Shown in pieces: positions 36,367 to 45,079 of a stretch of 64,000 bases of DNA (position 1 is the stretch's first letter; the number at the start of each line of letters is the position of its first letter). The notes beneath the pieces are model-generated. The model was not told where the DNA came from. It saw nothing but the letters and a program-made list of their open reading frames with translations, and did not search any database. Location of the stretch: the NCBI GenBank assembly GCA_014647935.1, contig BMQD01000013.1:62001-126000 (forward strand). The letters run 5' to 3'. The position numbers were made by a program, and so were the translations under genes. This DNA comes from Planomonospora parontospora. Lineage in GTDB: Bacteria; Actinomycetota; Actinomycetes; Streptosporangiales; Streptosporangiaceae.

Positions 36367-38412
36367 TCAACCGCAGCGGTAGAGGGACGGGCCGGTACCG
36401 GTGGTGCCCTCCGCGGCGCCGGCGCCGCCGTACTCGGAGGGGGCGACGGCGGTGCACTCGGCCCGCACCCAGGTGCTCACCTCGGAGGAGCCCCCACCGC
36501 CGGGACCGCGCCGCCCGTCTCCGGGCATCACGTACCCCAGCCGCCCGGAGGCGACGAGTTCCCGGAGCCGGTCCACGGTCATGGCGGGGTCGCCTCCGGT
36601 GAAGCCGCCCATCGCGATGACGGGCAGGCCCGTCGAGAGGATGGCCGAGGAGGCGCTCTGCGCGCCGCCCACCGCCACCAGCCAGGTCGCCCCGCCCCGG
36701 TTCTCCTTCAGGTAGGCGATCATCTCCGCACTCAGGAACCTGTCGGGACCGCCGTCCCGCATCCCGCCGCGTACGGCGCCGCCCGGCATCCCGTCGAAAC
36801 CCCGCAGGCCGCCGGGACCACCGCCTCCGGCCGGGCCCGCGGTCGGGTTCGTCCCGTTGACGGCCGCACCGAGCGGGGTCAGCGCGTAGGCCGCGGGACC
36901 GGCCAGGCCGCCGATCACCCCCACGAGCAGCGCGACCGCGGCGATCCGCAGCCTGCTCCGCCGCCCGAGGCGGGCCGCGACCAGACCGAGCGCCGCCACC
37001 GCGCTCATCCCCGCCACGGCCCAGGCCAGCCAGGGCACGAAGTCCGGGCTGCGGCGCAGCACGGTGAACGACCACGCGCCGGTGACCGCGACCCCGAGCG
37101 GGAGCGCCCACGCCCACGCCGGGGAGTCGCGGTGGGCCTGCCACATCAGCACCCCGCCGATCCCGGTGAGGGCGGCGACGGCCGGGGCCATCGCGGTGGT
37201 GTAGTACGGGTGGAAGGTACCGCTGGAGAAGCTGAAGACCGCGTAGTGCACGACCAGCCAGCCGCCCCACAGCAGCAGTGCGGCGCGGGCGCCGGTCAGG
37301 GACCGGCGGGTGGCCAGGACCAGGCCGCAGGCCAGCGCCAGGACCGCGAAGGGCAGCAGCCAGGAGATCTGACCGGCCAGCACCTCGTTGAACAGGCGCC
37401 CCGCACCCGGCTCCCCGCCGAACCCGCCCCCTCCGCCGCTGCCCCGGCCGCTCCCGCCGAAGATCCGGCCGAGGCCGTTGTAACCGATGACCAGGTCCCG
37501 GACGGAGTTGTCGGTGCTGCCGCCGACGTAGGGGCGGCTCCCGGCCGGCCACAGGTCGACCACGAGCATCCACCACCCGCTGGAGGCGGCCAGGGCCGCG
37601 CCCGCGGCCAGCAGCCGTCCGAACCGGCGCACCACCGTGCCCGGCGCCAGCGCCAGGTAGACCAGGGCGAAGGCCGGGACCACCAGGTAAGCCTGGAGCA
37701 TCTTGGTGTTGAAGGCGAGACCGATGAGGACGGCCGAGACGACCAGCGGGCGCGTCCGGCCGCCGCGGACCGCCTCCAGGCAGAACCACGCGGCCAGCAC
37801 CAGGAGCAGCACCAGGATCGTGTCGGGGTTGTTGTCCCGGTTGATCGCGACCGTGATCGGGGTCAGCGTCATCACCAGGGCCGCGGCCAGCCCCGCGGCC
37901 TGAGAGGCGTGGCCCGGCAGCTCCGCCAGGGAGCGCCGCACCGCCGAGTGCACCACCCAGACGGCGGCGACGCCCGCGACCGCCTGGGGCAGGAGCATGC
38001 TCCACGTGCCGTAACCGAAGATCCTCGCCGACAGGCCCATCACCCACAGCGCGACCGGCGGCTTGTCCACGGTGATGAACGATCCGGCGTCCAGCGCGCC
38101 GAAGAAGAACGCCTTCCAGCTCTGCGTGCCCGACAGGATCGCGGCCGCGTAGTAGTCGTTGGCGTCGCCGTTCCGGCCGAGCGCCCAGGTGTGCAGGAAG
38201 GCCGCCAGCGCCAGTACGGCCCAGAGGCCGGGACGCGCCCACCGGGGCGTGCCGGCCTCTGGGCCCCCGTGCCGGGCGGCCCGCGGGACGTCCGGCACGC
38301 GGGGGGCGGCGTCCGGGGCGGTGGAGGCCCCGCCGGAGACGGCGTCCGGAGCGGCGGGGACTCCCGGCACCGCGCCGGGACCGGCGGGGGTCGCGGGAAC
38401 GGGGCCGTTCAT
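36367..38412 (-). CDS. Membrane glycosyltransferase, GT39/PMT-like
   Basis: 681-residue polytopic protein related to ArnT/PMT polyprenyl-phosphate-sugar dependent transferases. N-terminal Pro/Ala-rich cytoplasmic stretch, first TM near residue 60, then the acidic catalytic-type loop (GRNGDANDYYAAAI) and TITVAINRDNNPDTILVL. The C-terminal periplasmic part (about 550-681) is soluble. A Gly-rich insert (GGSGRGSGGGGGFGG) lies mid-protein. ATGA overlap with the upstream GT2-GtrA gene. It probably adds a sugar to an envelope polymer or lipid; acceptor unknown. Confidence 0.9.
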   Translation of the reverse strand: MNGPVPATPAGPGAVPGVPAAPDAVSGGASTAPDAAPRVPDVPRAARHGGPEAGTPRWARPGLWAVLALAAFLHTWALGRNGDANDYYAAAILSGTQSWKAFFFGALDAGSFITVDKPPVALWVMGLSARIFGYGTWSMLLPQAVAGVAAVWVVHSAVRRSLAELPGHASQAAGLAAALVMTLTPITVAINRDNNPDTILVLLLVLAAWFCLEAVRGGRTRPLVVSAVLIGLAFNTKMLQAYLVVPAFALVYLALAPGTVVRRFGRLLAAGAALAASSGWWMLVVDLWPAGSRPYVGGSTDNSVRDLVIGYNGLGRIFGGSGRGSGGGGGFGGEPGAGRLFNEVLAGQISWLLPFAVLALACGLVLATRRSLTGARAALLLWGGWLVVHYAVFSFSSGTFHPYYTTAMAPAVAALTGIGGVLMWQAHRDSPAWAWALPLGVAVTGAWSFTVLRRSPDFVPWLAWAVAGMSAVAALGLVAARLGRRSRLRIAAVALLVGVIGGLAGPAAYALTPLGAAVNGTNPTAGPAGGGGPGGLRGFDGMPGGAVRGGMRDGGPDRFLSAEMIAYLKENRGGATWLVAVGGAQSASSAILSTGLPVIAMGGFTGGDPAMTVDRLRELVASGRLGYVMPGDGRRGPGGGGSSEVSTWVRAECTAVAPSEYGGAGAAEGTTGTGPSLYRCG

Positions 38413-39611
38413 CGGGTGGCCTCCTTCACCCGGCGGGGGTGGAAGACCCAGGCGCGCAGCAGCAGGAAGCGCACCAGGGTTGCGAGGGCGTTGGCGGCGG
38501 TGACGGCGGCGATCTCTGCGGCGGTGGACGCGTCCGGCACGAGGAGGCCCAGCAGGGCCAGACCGCCGGTGCTCAGCGCGAGGCCGGCGACCAGGGTGAG
38601 ACCGCCTTCGAGCTGGTGGCGCAGCGCTCCGGCGCGCCCGGTGACGCCGAAGGTGAAACGGCGGTTGGCGGCGGTGTTCGCGACGGCGGTGACGACCAGG
38701 GCGACGCCGTTGGCGACCACGGCGGGCACCAGCAGCCGCAGGGCGACGAACAGCAGGAGGTGCGCCAGGGTGCTGACCAGCCCGATGACGACGAAACCGG
38801 GCAGCTGGCGGGCCATCCCGCCGGGCAGCCGGGCGTTCCCGACCCGCGGCGGGACGGGGAGGCGGGCCGGGCCGGACAGCGTCCTGCGGGCCACGCGCGC
38901 CATGCCCTTCAGGTCGTCCATGACGGTCCTGAGGATGTCCACCCGGCTGTCGGGGTCGTCCACCCAGTCCACCGGCACCTCGTGGATGCGCAGCCCGTGC
39001 CGCTCGGCGAGCAGCAGCAGCTCGGTGTCGAAGAACCACTCCTCGTCCTCGACCGCCGGCAGCAGCGCCTGGGCGATCTCGGTGCGGACCGCCTTGAACC
39101 CGCACTGGGCGTCGGAGAAGCCCGCACCCATCGCTCCGCGGAGCATCAGGTTGTAGGTCCGCGAGATGAGCTCCCGCCTGGGCCCGCGCACCACGTTCGC
39201 GCCCCGGGACAGGCGGGTGCCGATGGCCAGGTCGCTGTGGCCCGACAGCAGCGGGGCCACCAGCGGCAGGAACGCGTCCAGGTCGGTGGACAGGTCCACG
39301 TCCATGTATGCGACCACGTCGGCGGCGCTCTCCGACCAGACCCTGCGCAGCGCCCGGCCCCGGCCCTTGGCGTCCAGGTGGACGGCGTGCACGTGCGGCA
39401 GCTCCCGGCTCAGGTCCAGGGCGATCCGCCAGGTCCCGTCGGTGCTGGCGTTGTCGGCGATCGTGACGCGGAAGGCGTACGGGAAGGTCCCGGTGAGGTA
39501 GGCGTGCAGGCGGCGGACGCTCTCGGCCAGCACCCGCTGCTCGTTGTGGACGGGCACCACGACCTCGACCAGCCGGGTGCGGACCGGTGCCGGAACCGTC
39601 AGCTGATCCAT
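38409..39611 (-). CDS. Bifunctional GT2 glycosyltransferase / GtrA-like flippase protein
   Basis: 400 residues. Dolichol-phosphate-sugar synthase-like GT2 domain (15-250: VVVPVHNEQ, ADNASTDGT, YMDVDLSTDLD, SDAQCGFKAVR) fused to a four-TM GtrA domain (about 270-395). Makes a polyprenyl-phosphate sugar and may flip it, supplying the GT39 enzyme encoded next. ATG start. Its promoter region contains the same 11-bp-period repeat found before the response regulator (39681-39707). Confidence 0.92.
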   Translation of the reverse strand: MDQLTVPAPVRTRLVEVVVPVHNEQRVLAESVRRLHAYLTGTFPYAFRVTIADNASTDGTWRIALDLSRELPHVHAVHLDAKGRGRALRRVWSESAADVVAYMDVDLSTDLDAFLPLVAPLLSGHSDLAIGTRLSRGANVVRGPRRELISRTYNLMLRGAMGAGFSDAQCGFKAVRTEIAQALLPAVEDEEWFFDTELLLLAERHGLRIHEVPVDWVDDPDSRVDILRTVMDDLKGMARVARRTLSGPARLPVPPRVGNARLPGGMARQLPGFVVIGLVSTLAHLLLFVALRLLVPAVVANGVALVVTAVANTAANRRFTFGVTGRAGALRHQLEGGLTLVAGLALSTGGLALLGLLVPDASTAAEIAAVTAANALATLVRFLLLRAWVFHPRRVKEATR

Positions 39612-39680
39612 GTTCTCCTCCGCGGACGGCGGTTCTGCTCTCTCATGGCCCCCAGGCTCGGCACGCGGTCTTGGGCGATC

Positions 39681-39707
39681 CTGAGGCGACCGTTAACGCG
39701 GGATGAG
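39681..39707 (-). promoter_or_regulatory. 11-bp-period direct repeat before the GT operon
   Basis: On the minus strand CTCAT, TTAAC and CTCAG start exactly 11 bp apart (39707, 39696, 39685), 70-96 bp before the GT2 ATG. OmpR-family regulators bind such in-phase direct repeats. Same layout as at 42043-42069. Confidence 0.65.
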
Positions 39708-39785
39708 AAAAACAGGCCCGCCGCGGCCGGGCCGGGAAACGGCGGCCGCCCGGAACACGGGACGGCACGGGGCGACGCACACGAA

Positions 39786-39817
39786 GGGGGCGGGACCGCT
39801 GCGGCCGTCCCGCCCCC
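39786..39817 (-). terminator. Terminator after the histidine kinase gene
   Basis: Perfect 11-bp stem GGGGGCGGGAC/GTCCCGCCCCC with a 10-nt loop, 24 nt past the kinase stop. It separates the two-component operon from the GT operon. Confidence 0.7.
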
Positions 39818-39840
39818 GCCCGGGGTTCACCCGCGGAGGC

Positions 39841-41301
39841 TCAGCCCGCGCCGCCCGCCACCGGGGAACCGGGAAGGCGCAGCCGGGCGACGGCCCCGCC
39901 GCCGTCGGCGTTCTCCAGGGCGACCTCGCCCCCGGCCTCCCGTACGGCCTGCGCCACGATCGCCAGTCCCAGGCCCGAGCCCGGCATGCTCCGGGCCGAG
40001 GGCGAGCGCCAGAACCGGTCGAAGACGTAGGGCAGTTCCTCCCGGCCGATGCCGGGACCGTGGTCGCGGACGGTCAGCTCGCCGTCGCGGAGCCGTACGA
40101 CCACCGGCCCCCGCGCCTCGCCGCCGAAACCTCCGGGACCACCGGGACCATCAGGACCTCCGGGTCCACCGGGGCGGGCGTCTCCCGGGCCGTCGCCGGG
40201 GCCGGGGTCCGCGGAAAACTTCACCGCGTTGTCGAGCAGGTTCACCACCGCGCGCTCCAGCGCGGCCGGGTCCGCGTGGACGTACCAGGGCCCGAGGTCG
40301 GTCTCTATCGGCAGGTCGCGGGCGCGGAGCCGGGCCCGTCCCACGGCCGCCCCGACCACCTCGTGGAAGGCCACCTCGACACGCGGCGCGTGCTCGCTGT
40401 CGCCCCGGGAGAGCTGGAGCAGAGCTCCGACCAGGGTGGACATCTCCTCGAACTGGGCCTTGAGGCCGGTCAGCAGCCTGCGCTTGGGGGCGGGCTCCAG
40501 CGGGCGGCCGGAGTCCTCGCTGCGCAGCAGCAGGTCGATGTTGGTGCGCAGGCTGGTCAGCGGGGTGCGCAGCTCGTGCCCGGCGTCGGCGATCAGCCGC
40601 CTCTGGCGCTCCCGGGACCCGGCCAGCGCGGCGGTCATCGCGTTGAAGGAGGCGCCGAGCCGGGCGAGCTCGTCGGTGCCCTCGACCGGGATGCGGGTGC
40701 CGAGGTCCTCGGTCCTGGCGACGTGCTCCACGGCCCCGGTCAGCCGCTCCACCGGCCGCAGCGCCGTACGGGCGATGAGCCGGCCCGCGGTCGCCGCGCC
40801 CACCACGCCGAGCGCGGCGACGCCGGCCAGGATCCCGGCGAGCGCGGTGAGCGTGGACCGGAACTCCTCCAGCGGCCGGGACTCCATCATCACCAGGCCG
40901 CCTCCGACGCTCTGGGCCAGCACCCGGACCTCGTCCCCGTCCGCGGTCACCCCGTCCCGGAACACCCCCGTGCCCCTGGGCGCCCCCGCCAGTTCCCGGT
41001 CGCCCGGGACGACCTCGACCTCGGTGCCGACGGCGCACGTCCGGCCGGCCGCGTCGACCAGCTGGAGGAGGGCCAGCCGGGGCGGCGGCGGGCGGTCCGG
41101 CTCCGCGCCGGAGCAGTACCGCTCGATCCACTCGACGCCCTGCGGCCCCTTCGGGCTCCGCAGGGAGCGGTCCACCTGGTCCAGCAGCTCGGAGCGGACG
41201 AGGAACCAGCAGGCGCCCGCGCACACCGCGATCGCCACCGCGACGGCCGTCGCGACCAGTAGGGTGAGCCGCGAGCGCAGGGAGCGGGGACCCGCCCTCA
41301 C
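39841..41301 (-). CDS. Sensor histidine kinase
   Basis: Membrane sensor of 486 residues: TM1 about 9-32, extracellular loop with two Cys (YCSGAEP, RTCAVG), TM2, HAMP, HisKA with phospho-His in ADAGHELRTPLTSL, and HATPase with N box LLDNAVKFSA, DHGPGIG and GSGLGLAIV. A 30-residue Gly/Pro-rich insert lies between N and G1 boxes. GTG start chosen at 41301, with GAGGA 5 nt upstream and 7 nt after the response-regulator stop. Phosphorylates the adjacent regulator. Confidence 0.93.
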   Translation of the reverse strand: MRAGPRSLRSRLTLLVATAVAVAIAVCAGACWFLVRSELLDQVDRSLRSPKGPQGVEWIERYCSGAEPDRPPPPRLALLQLVDAAGRTCAVGTEVEVVPGDRELAGAPRGTGVFRDGVTADGDEVRVLAQSVGGGLVMMESRPLEEFRSTLTALAGILAGVAALGVVGAATAGRLIARTALRPVERLTGAVEHVARTEDLGTRIPVEGTDELARLGASFNAMTAALAGSRERQRRLIADAGHELRTPLTSLRTNIDLLLRSEDSGRPLEPAPKRRLLTGLKAQFEEMSTLVGALLQLSRGDSEHAPRVEVAFHEVVGAAVGRARLRARDLPIETDLGPWYVHADPAALERAVVNLLDNAVKFSADPGPGDGPGDARPGGPGGPDGPGGPGGFGGEARGPVVVRLRDGELTVRDHGPGIGREELPYVFDRFWRSPSARSMPGSGLGLAIVAQAVREAGGEVALENADGGGAVARLRLPGSPVAGGAG

Positions 41302-41308
41302 GGCGTCC

Positions 41309-42019
41309 TCACGGCGAGGTCCGCAGCACGTAGCCGACACCGCGGACGGTGTGGATCAGCCGGGGCAGCCCACCCGTCTCGGTCTTGCGCCGCAGGTACA
41401 TCACGTAGACGTCGAGGGAGTTGGACGACGGCTCGAAGTCGAAGCCCCACACCTCGCTGAGGATCTGCTCGCGGGTGAGGACCTGCCGGGGGTGCACCAT
41501 GAACAGCTCCAGCAGCAGGTACTCGGTCCGGGTCAGCTCCAGCGGGACGCCCGCCCTGACGACCTCCCGGCCGGCGGTGTCCATCCGCAGGTCGCCGAAG
41601 ACGAGCACGCCGGAGTCCTGCTCCGCCGCCGGGGCGGCCAGGGCGCCGCGCCGCAGCAGGGCCCGGACCCGGGCCAGCAGCTCGTCCAGCTCGAACGGCT
41701 TGGCCAGGTAGTCGTCGGCCCCGGCGTCCAGGCCGGACACGCGGTCGCCCACGGCGTCGCGCGCGGTCAGCATGAGCACCGGCACGTGGTTGCCGACCGC
41801 CCGGAGCCTGCGGCAGGCGGTCAGCCCGTCCAGGCGGGGCATCATCACGTCCAGCAGCACCACCTCGTACGGCTCCCGCTCCAGGACCTCCAGCGCGGCC
41901 TGCCCGTCGCAGGCCAGGCCCACCCGGTAGCCCTCGTACTCCAGGCTGCTCTGCAGCGCCTCCCTGAGCGCGGGCTCGTCGTCCACGACCAGCACCCGCG
42001 CCGCCTCACCGTCACCCAT
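41309..42019 (-). CDS. OmpR-family response regulator
   Basis: 236 residues: receiver domain with acidic pair VVDDEP, phospho-acceptor D57 in VVLLDVMMP and Lys in LAKPFELDEL, then a winged-helix effector domain (LTRTEYLLLELFM, SSNSLDVYVMYLRRK, GVGYVLR). Partner kinase follows 7 nt downstream. The promoter has three YTCAK repeats at exact 11-bp spacing, suggesting autoregulation, and the same array precedes the glycosyltransferase operon. Confidence 0.94.
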   Translation of the reverse strand: MGDGEAARVLVVDDEPALREALQSSLEYEGYRVGLACDGQAALEVLEREPYEVVLLDVMMPRLDGLTACRRLRAVGNHVPVLMLTARDAVGDRVSGLDAGADDYLAKPFELDELLARVRALLRRGALAAPAAEQDSGVLVFGDLRMDTAGREVVRAGVPLELTRTEYLLLELFMVHPRQVLTREQILSEVWGFDFEPSSNSLDVYVMYLRRKTETGGLPRLIHTVRGVGYVLRTSP

Positions 42020-42042
42020 GCCTGCAACGCTAGAGACCCACC

Positions 42043-42069
42043 ATGAGAGGCTCATGAAGGGCCCCTGAG
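42043..42069 (-). promoter_or_regulatory. 11-bp-period direct repeat before the response regulator
   Basis: Minus strand CTCAG, TTCAT, CTCAT begin at 42069, 42058 and 42047, exactly 11 bp apart, 24-50 bp before the ATG. Probable autoregulatory binding array. Confidence 0.65.
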
Positions 42070-42163
42070 GTTCCCGCGGGAAAGACCGGCGGCCGGCGGG
42101 GCGGCAGCGGATCCCCGCACGAGGGCCCACGACCGCAGTGTCCCCCGCGAAGGCCCGCGGCCG

Positions 42164-43717
42164 TCAGGACAGCAGCGCCATCGCGGCGTTGTGCCCGGGG
42201 ATGCCGCTGACGCCGCCGCCGCGCCGGGCGCCCGCGCCGCAGAGCAGGATCCGCTCGAAACCGGTCTCCACGCCCCACCTACCCGGCTCGCCGAACGGCC
42301 ACGACAGGTCGCGGTGGAAGATGTGCCCGCCGGGCAGGCCCGCCTCGGCCTCCAGGTCCACCGGGGTCTTCGCCTCCAGGCAGGGGCGGCCGTCCGGGTC
42401 GCGCAGCAGGCAGTCCTCGATCGGCTCGGCGAGGACCCGGTTCACCGAGGCGAGCGTCGCGCGCACCGCCTCCTCCCGCGCCCCGGCGGGGTCGGCGCGG
42501 AACAGCCGGGCGGGCATGTGCAGGCCGAACAGGGTCATCGTCTGGGTCCCGGCCGCGCGCAGCTCCGGGCCGAGGATGGAGGGATCGGTCAGCGAGTGGC
42601 AGTACACCTCGGCCGGGGGCAGGGACGGGATCGCCCCCCGCGCGGCCTCGGCGTGGGCGCGGGCGAGCTGCTCTCGGCCCTCGTTGATGTGGAACGTGCC
42701 GCTGAAGGCCGCCGCCGGGTCGACCTCCGGGTCCCTGAGCCGGGGCAGCCGGGACAGCACCATGTTGATCTTCAGCTGGGCGCCCTCCGGCGCGGGCCCG
42801 TCCCCGCCGCCGAGCAGCCGGGCCAGTACGGCGGGCGGCACGTTGGCCAGCACCCGCTCGCCGGTGACCGCGTGCTCCCCGGCGCCGTCGCGGAAGGTCA
42901 CCTCCCCGCCGGGGTCGATCGCCACCACCTCGGCCCCGGTGCGGATCTCCGCCCCGGCCGCCCGCGCGGCCCCGGCCAGCGCCCCGGAGACGGCGCCCAT
43001 CCCGCCGACCGGGACGTTCCACTCGCCGGTGCCGTCGCCGATCACGTGGTACAGGAAGCACCTGTTGGCCAGCAGGCCCTCGTCGCACGGGTCGGCGAAC
43101 GTGCCGATCAGGGCGTCGGTGAGCACCACCCCGCGCACGGTGTCGTCGGCGAACCGCTCGTCCACGACCTCGCCGATCGGCCGCTCGAACAGCTCGCGCC
43201 AGGTCTCGCCGCCCACCAGATCGCGCATCGCCGTACGGCTCATGAGGGGTTCGAGCAGGGTCGGCGCGATCCGGGCGGCCGCCTGCGCGGTCATCGCGTA
43301 GAAGCGCCGCCAGGCCTCGAGGTCGGCGGTCCCGCCGGTGACCCGGGCGAACGACGCGGCGGTGCGGTGCTCGTCGCCGCCGTCCACCAGCAGGCCGGTC
43401 TCCCCCACCGGGGTGTAGGAGGCGTACCGGCGGCGGCGCAGCTCCACCGCGAGCCCCAGGTCCTTCACGATCTTGGCAGGGAGCAGGCTGACCAGGTAGG
43501 AGTAGCGCGACAGGCGGGCGTCGACCCCCGGGAACGCCCGGGCTGAGACGGCCAGGCCGCCCACGTGGCCGAGGCGTTCGAGGACGAGCACCCGGCGGCC
43601 GGCGCGGGCGAGGTAGGCCGCGGCGACCAGGCCGTTGTGCCCGCCTCCGGCGACGACGACGTCGTATCGGGAGGCACGGCGGGCGCGGACCGGGTGCGTC
43701 GGCTCGGCGGGTGCCAT
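42164..43717 (-). CDS. FAD-dependent oxidoreductase, phytoene dehydrogenase-like
   Basis: 517 residues with N-terminal dinucleotide motif DVVVAGGGHNGLVAAAYLARAG-type (GGGHNGLVAA at about 19-28), GGLAVSARAFPG, and a C-terminal LLCGAGARRGGGVSGIPGHNAA FAD-closing motif. Belongs to the CrtI/PDH-like group (includes pyridine nucleotide-disulfide oxidoreductase domain 2 homologues), not a typical carotenoid cluster: no crtB/crtE nearby. ATG 43717 chosen; ATG 43729 is an equally possible start and neither has a ribosome site. Substrate unknown. Confidence 0.85.
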   Translation of the reverse strand: MAPAEPTHPVRARRASRYDVVVAGGGHNGLVAAAYLARAGRRVLVLERLGHVGGLAVSARAFPGVDARLSRYSYLVSLLPAKIVKDLGLAVELRRRRYASYTPVGETGLLVDGGDEHRTAASFARVTGGTADLEAWRRFYAMTAQAAARIAPTLLEPLMSRTAMRDLVGGETWRELFERPIGEVVDERFADDTVRGVVLTDALIGTFADPCDEGLLANRCFLYHVIGDGTGEWNVPVGGMGAVSGALAGAARAAGAEIRTGAEVVAIDPGGEVTFRDGAGEHAVTGERVLANVPPAVLARLLGGGDGPAPEGAQLKINMVLSRLPRLRDPEVDPAAAFSGTFHINEGREQLARAHAEAARGAIPSLPPAEVYCHSLTDPSILGPELRAAGTQTMTLFGLHMPARLFRADPAGAREEAVRATLASVNRVLAEPIEDCLLRDPDGRPCLEAKTPVDLEAEAGLPGGHIFHRDLSWPFGEPGRWGVETGFERILLCGAGARRGGGVSGIPGHNAAMALLS

Positions 43718-43821
43718 GCCGGGCACCATATATCGAAAAAGACAAACAGGTCTATAGCTCCCGCCCACCCGGAGCGGCCGTGGGTCCGCCGCCGGGCCGG
43801 AGCCGGATCCGCGGCCCTCTC

Positions 43822-43910
43822 ATGCCCGGCACCCGCCCCCTCGGACCCCTCATGCCCGGCCCCGCCCCCTCGGCTCCCGCCCCCTCGGCTCCCGCCCCAC
43901 CGGTCCCGCC
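43822..43910. repeat. Short degenerate tandem repeats in an intergenic gap
   Basis: CTCATGCCCGGC and GCCCCCTCGGCTCCC units repeated two to three times between the oxidoreductase and the LysR gene. The gap 43718-43937 has no gene. Confidence 0.6.
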
Positions 43911-43937
43911 GCACCCCCGGCCGACCGGCCCGCGCGG

Positions 43938-44843
43938 TCAGCCCCTGGCCGTGCCGAGGGCGATGGAGAGCAGGACCGCGGCGGGGCCGGTGGGCGGGCG
44001 CCCCCGGCGCCAGACCGCCCGCAGGCTGCGCTCCAGGTCGATGCCGGCGGTCGCCACCTCGGCCAGCCGCCCGGTGGCCAGCTCCCCCTCGACCGCGTAA
44101 CCGCTCAGCACCGCCGGGGCCGAGCCCTCACGGGCGGCGCCCTTGACCGCGGTGTTCGAGCCGAGCTCCAGCCGGGGGGCCGCGACGGCGTGCCCGGCCA
44201 GCGCCCGGTCGAGGGTCTCCCGGGTGCCGGAGCCGCGCTCGCGGACCACCAGCGGGGTCGCGGCCAGTTCCGCGGCGAGCAGCGGCGTACGGCGGCGCGC
44301 CCACGGATGGCTCGCCGCGACCACGACCACCAGCCGGTCCGCGGCCACCACCCGGGAGGCCAGCCCCTGCGGCACCGAGGGACCCTCCACGAACCCGAGC
44401 TCGATCCCGCCCGCCTCCCCTCCGACGAGCCTGGCCACCTCCGCGGAGTTCTGCACCTCCAGCCCGACCTGGACCTGCGGCTCCCGGCCCTGCAGCTCCC
44501 CGAGCCAGCGCGGCAGGAGGTACTCGGCCACGGTCATGCTGGCCGCGATGTGCAGGTGCGCCGCCCGCGCGTGCCGTACGGCCTCCGCCCCGCGCATCAG
44601 CTCCTCGGCCGCGGCGAGCACCTGCGCCGCCCAGGCCGCGATCATCGTCCCCTGGGAGGTGAGGGTGGAGCCGCGGGGGGTGCGCTCCAGCAGGGTCAGG
44701 CCGAGGCGCCGCTCCAGGAGCGCGATCCGCTTGCTCGCCGAGGGCTGCGCGATGCCCGCCGTCCGGGCCGCCTGCCCCAGGCTCCCCAGTCTCTCGACGT
44801 CGACGAGCAACCGCAGGGACTCCAGGTCGGGCAGTGTGCTCAT
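43938..44843 (-). CDS. LysR-family transcriptional regulator
   Basis: 301 residues. LysR winged helix at about 5-65 (LESLRLLVDVERLGSLGQAA, GIAQPSASKRIALLERRLG) and a periplasmic-binding-protein-like effector domain. Close to the CysB/YeiE-like group in general layout. Divergent from psuG with 236 bp between, so control of the pseudouridine genes is possible but not shown. ATG start. Confidence 0.9.
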   Translation of the reverse strand: MSTLPDLESLRLLVDVERLGSLGQAARTAGIAQPSASKRIALLERRLGLTLLERTPRGSTLTSQGTMIAAWAAQVLAAAEELMRGAEAVRHARAAHLHIAASMTVAEYLLPRWLGELQGREPQVQVGLEVQNSAEVARLVGGEAGGIELGFVEGPSVPQGLASRVVAADRLVVVVAASHPWARRRTPLLAAELAATPLVVRERGSGTRETLDRALAGHAVAAPRLELGSNTAVKGAAREGSAPAVLSGYAVEGELATGRLAEVATAGIDLERSLRAVWRRGRPPTGPAAVLLSIALGTARG

Positions 44844-45079
44844 AGCCCCAGGCTATGGCGTGGCCTCGCGGCCGGGGTCCGCGGTCGTCGCCGGGATGTG
44901 CGACAGCCGCCGACCTTTACAATGTAGATTCTTTGTTGCCCCGCCCCGGCTTCCGTTCAGGCTCCGGGCGGAGGCCGCCTTGCCATGCCGTAACGTGCTT
45001 GTTTGAAGCAGAAACGACCGTTTGCGCCGTTCCAGCCGGGCGGCCGTCCGGCCCCGGATCCAGGAGACAGAACCCGCTC

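Noticed and set aside
36130-39156. 1008-codon plus-strand open frame
   Set aside because: Antisense to the GT39 and GT2-GtrA genes; repetitive Arg/Gln/His content.
43822-43910. Short spaced repeats considered as a CRISPR array
   Set aside because: Units are 12-15 bp, degenerate and without uniform spacers; simple GC-rich tandem repeats.
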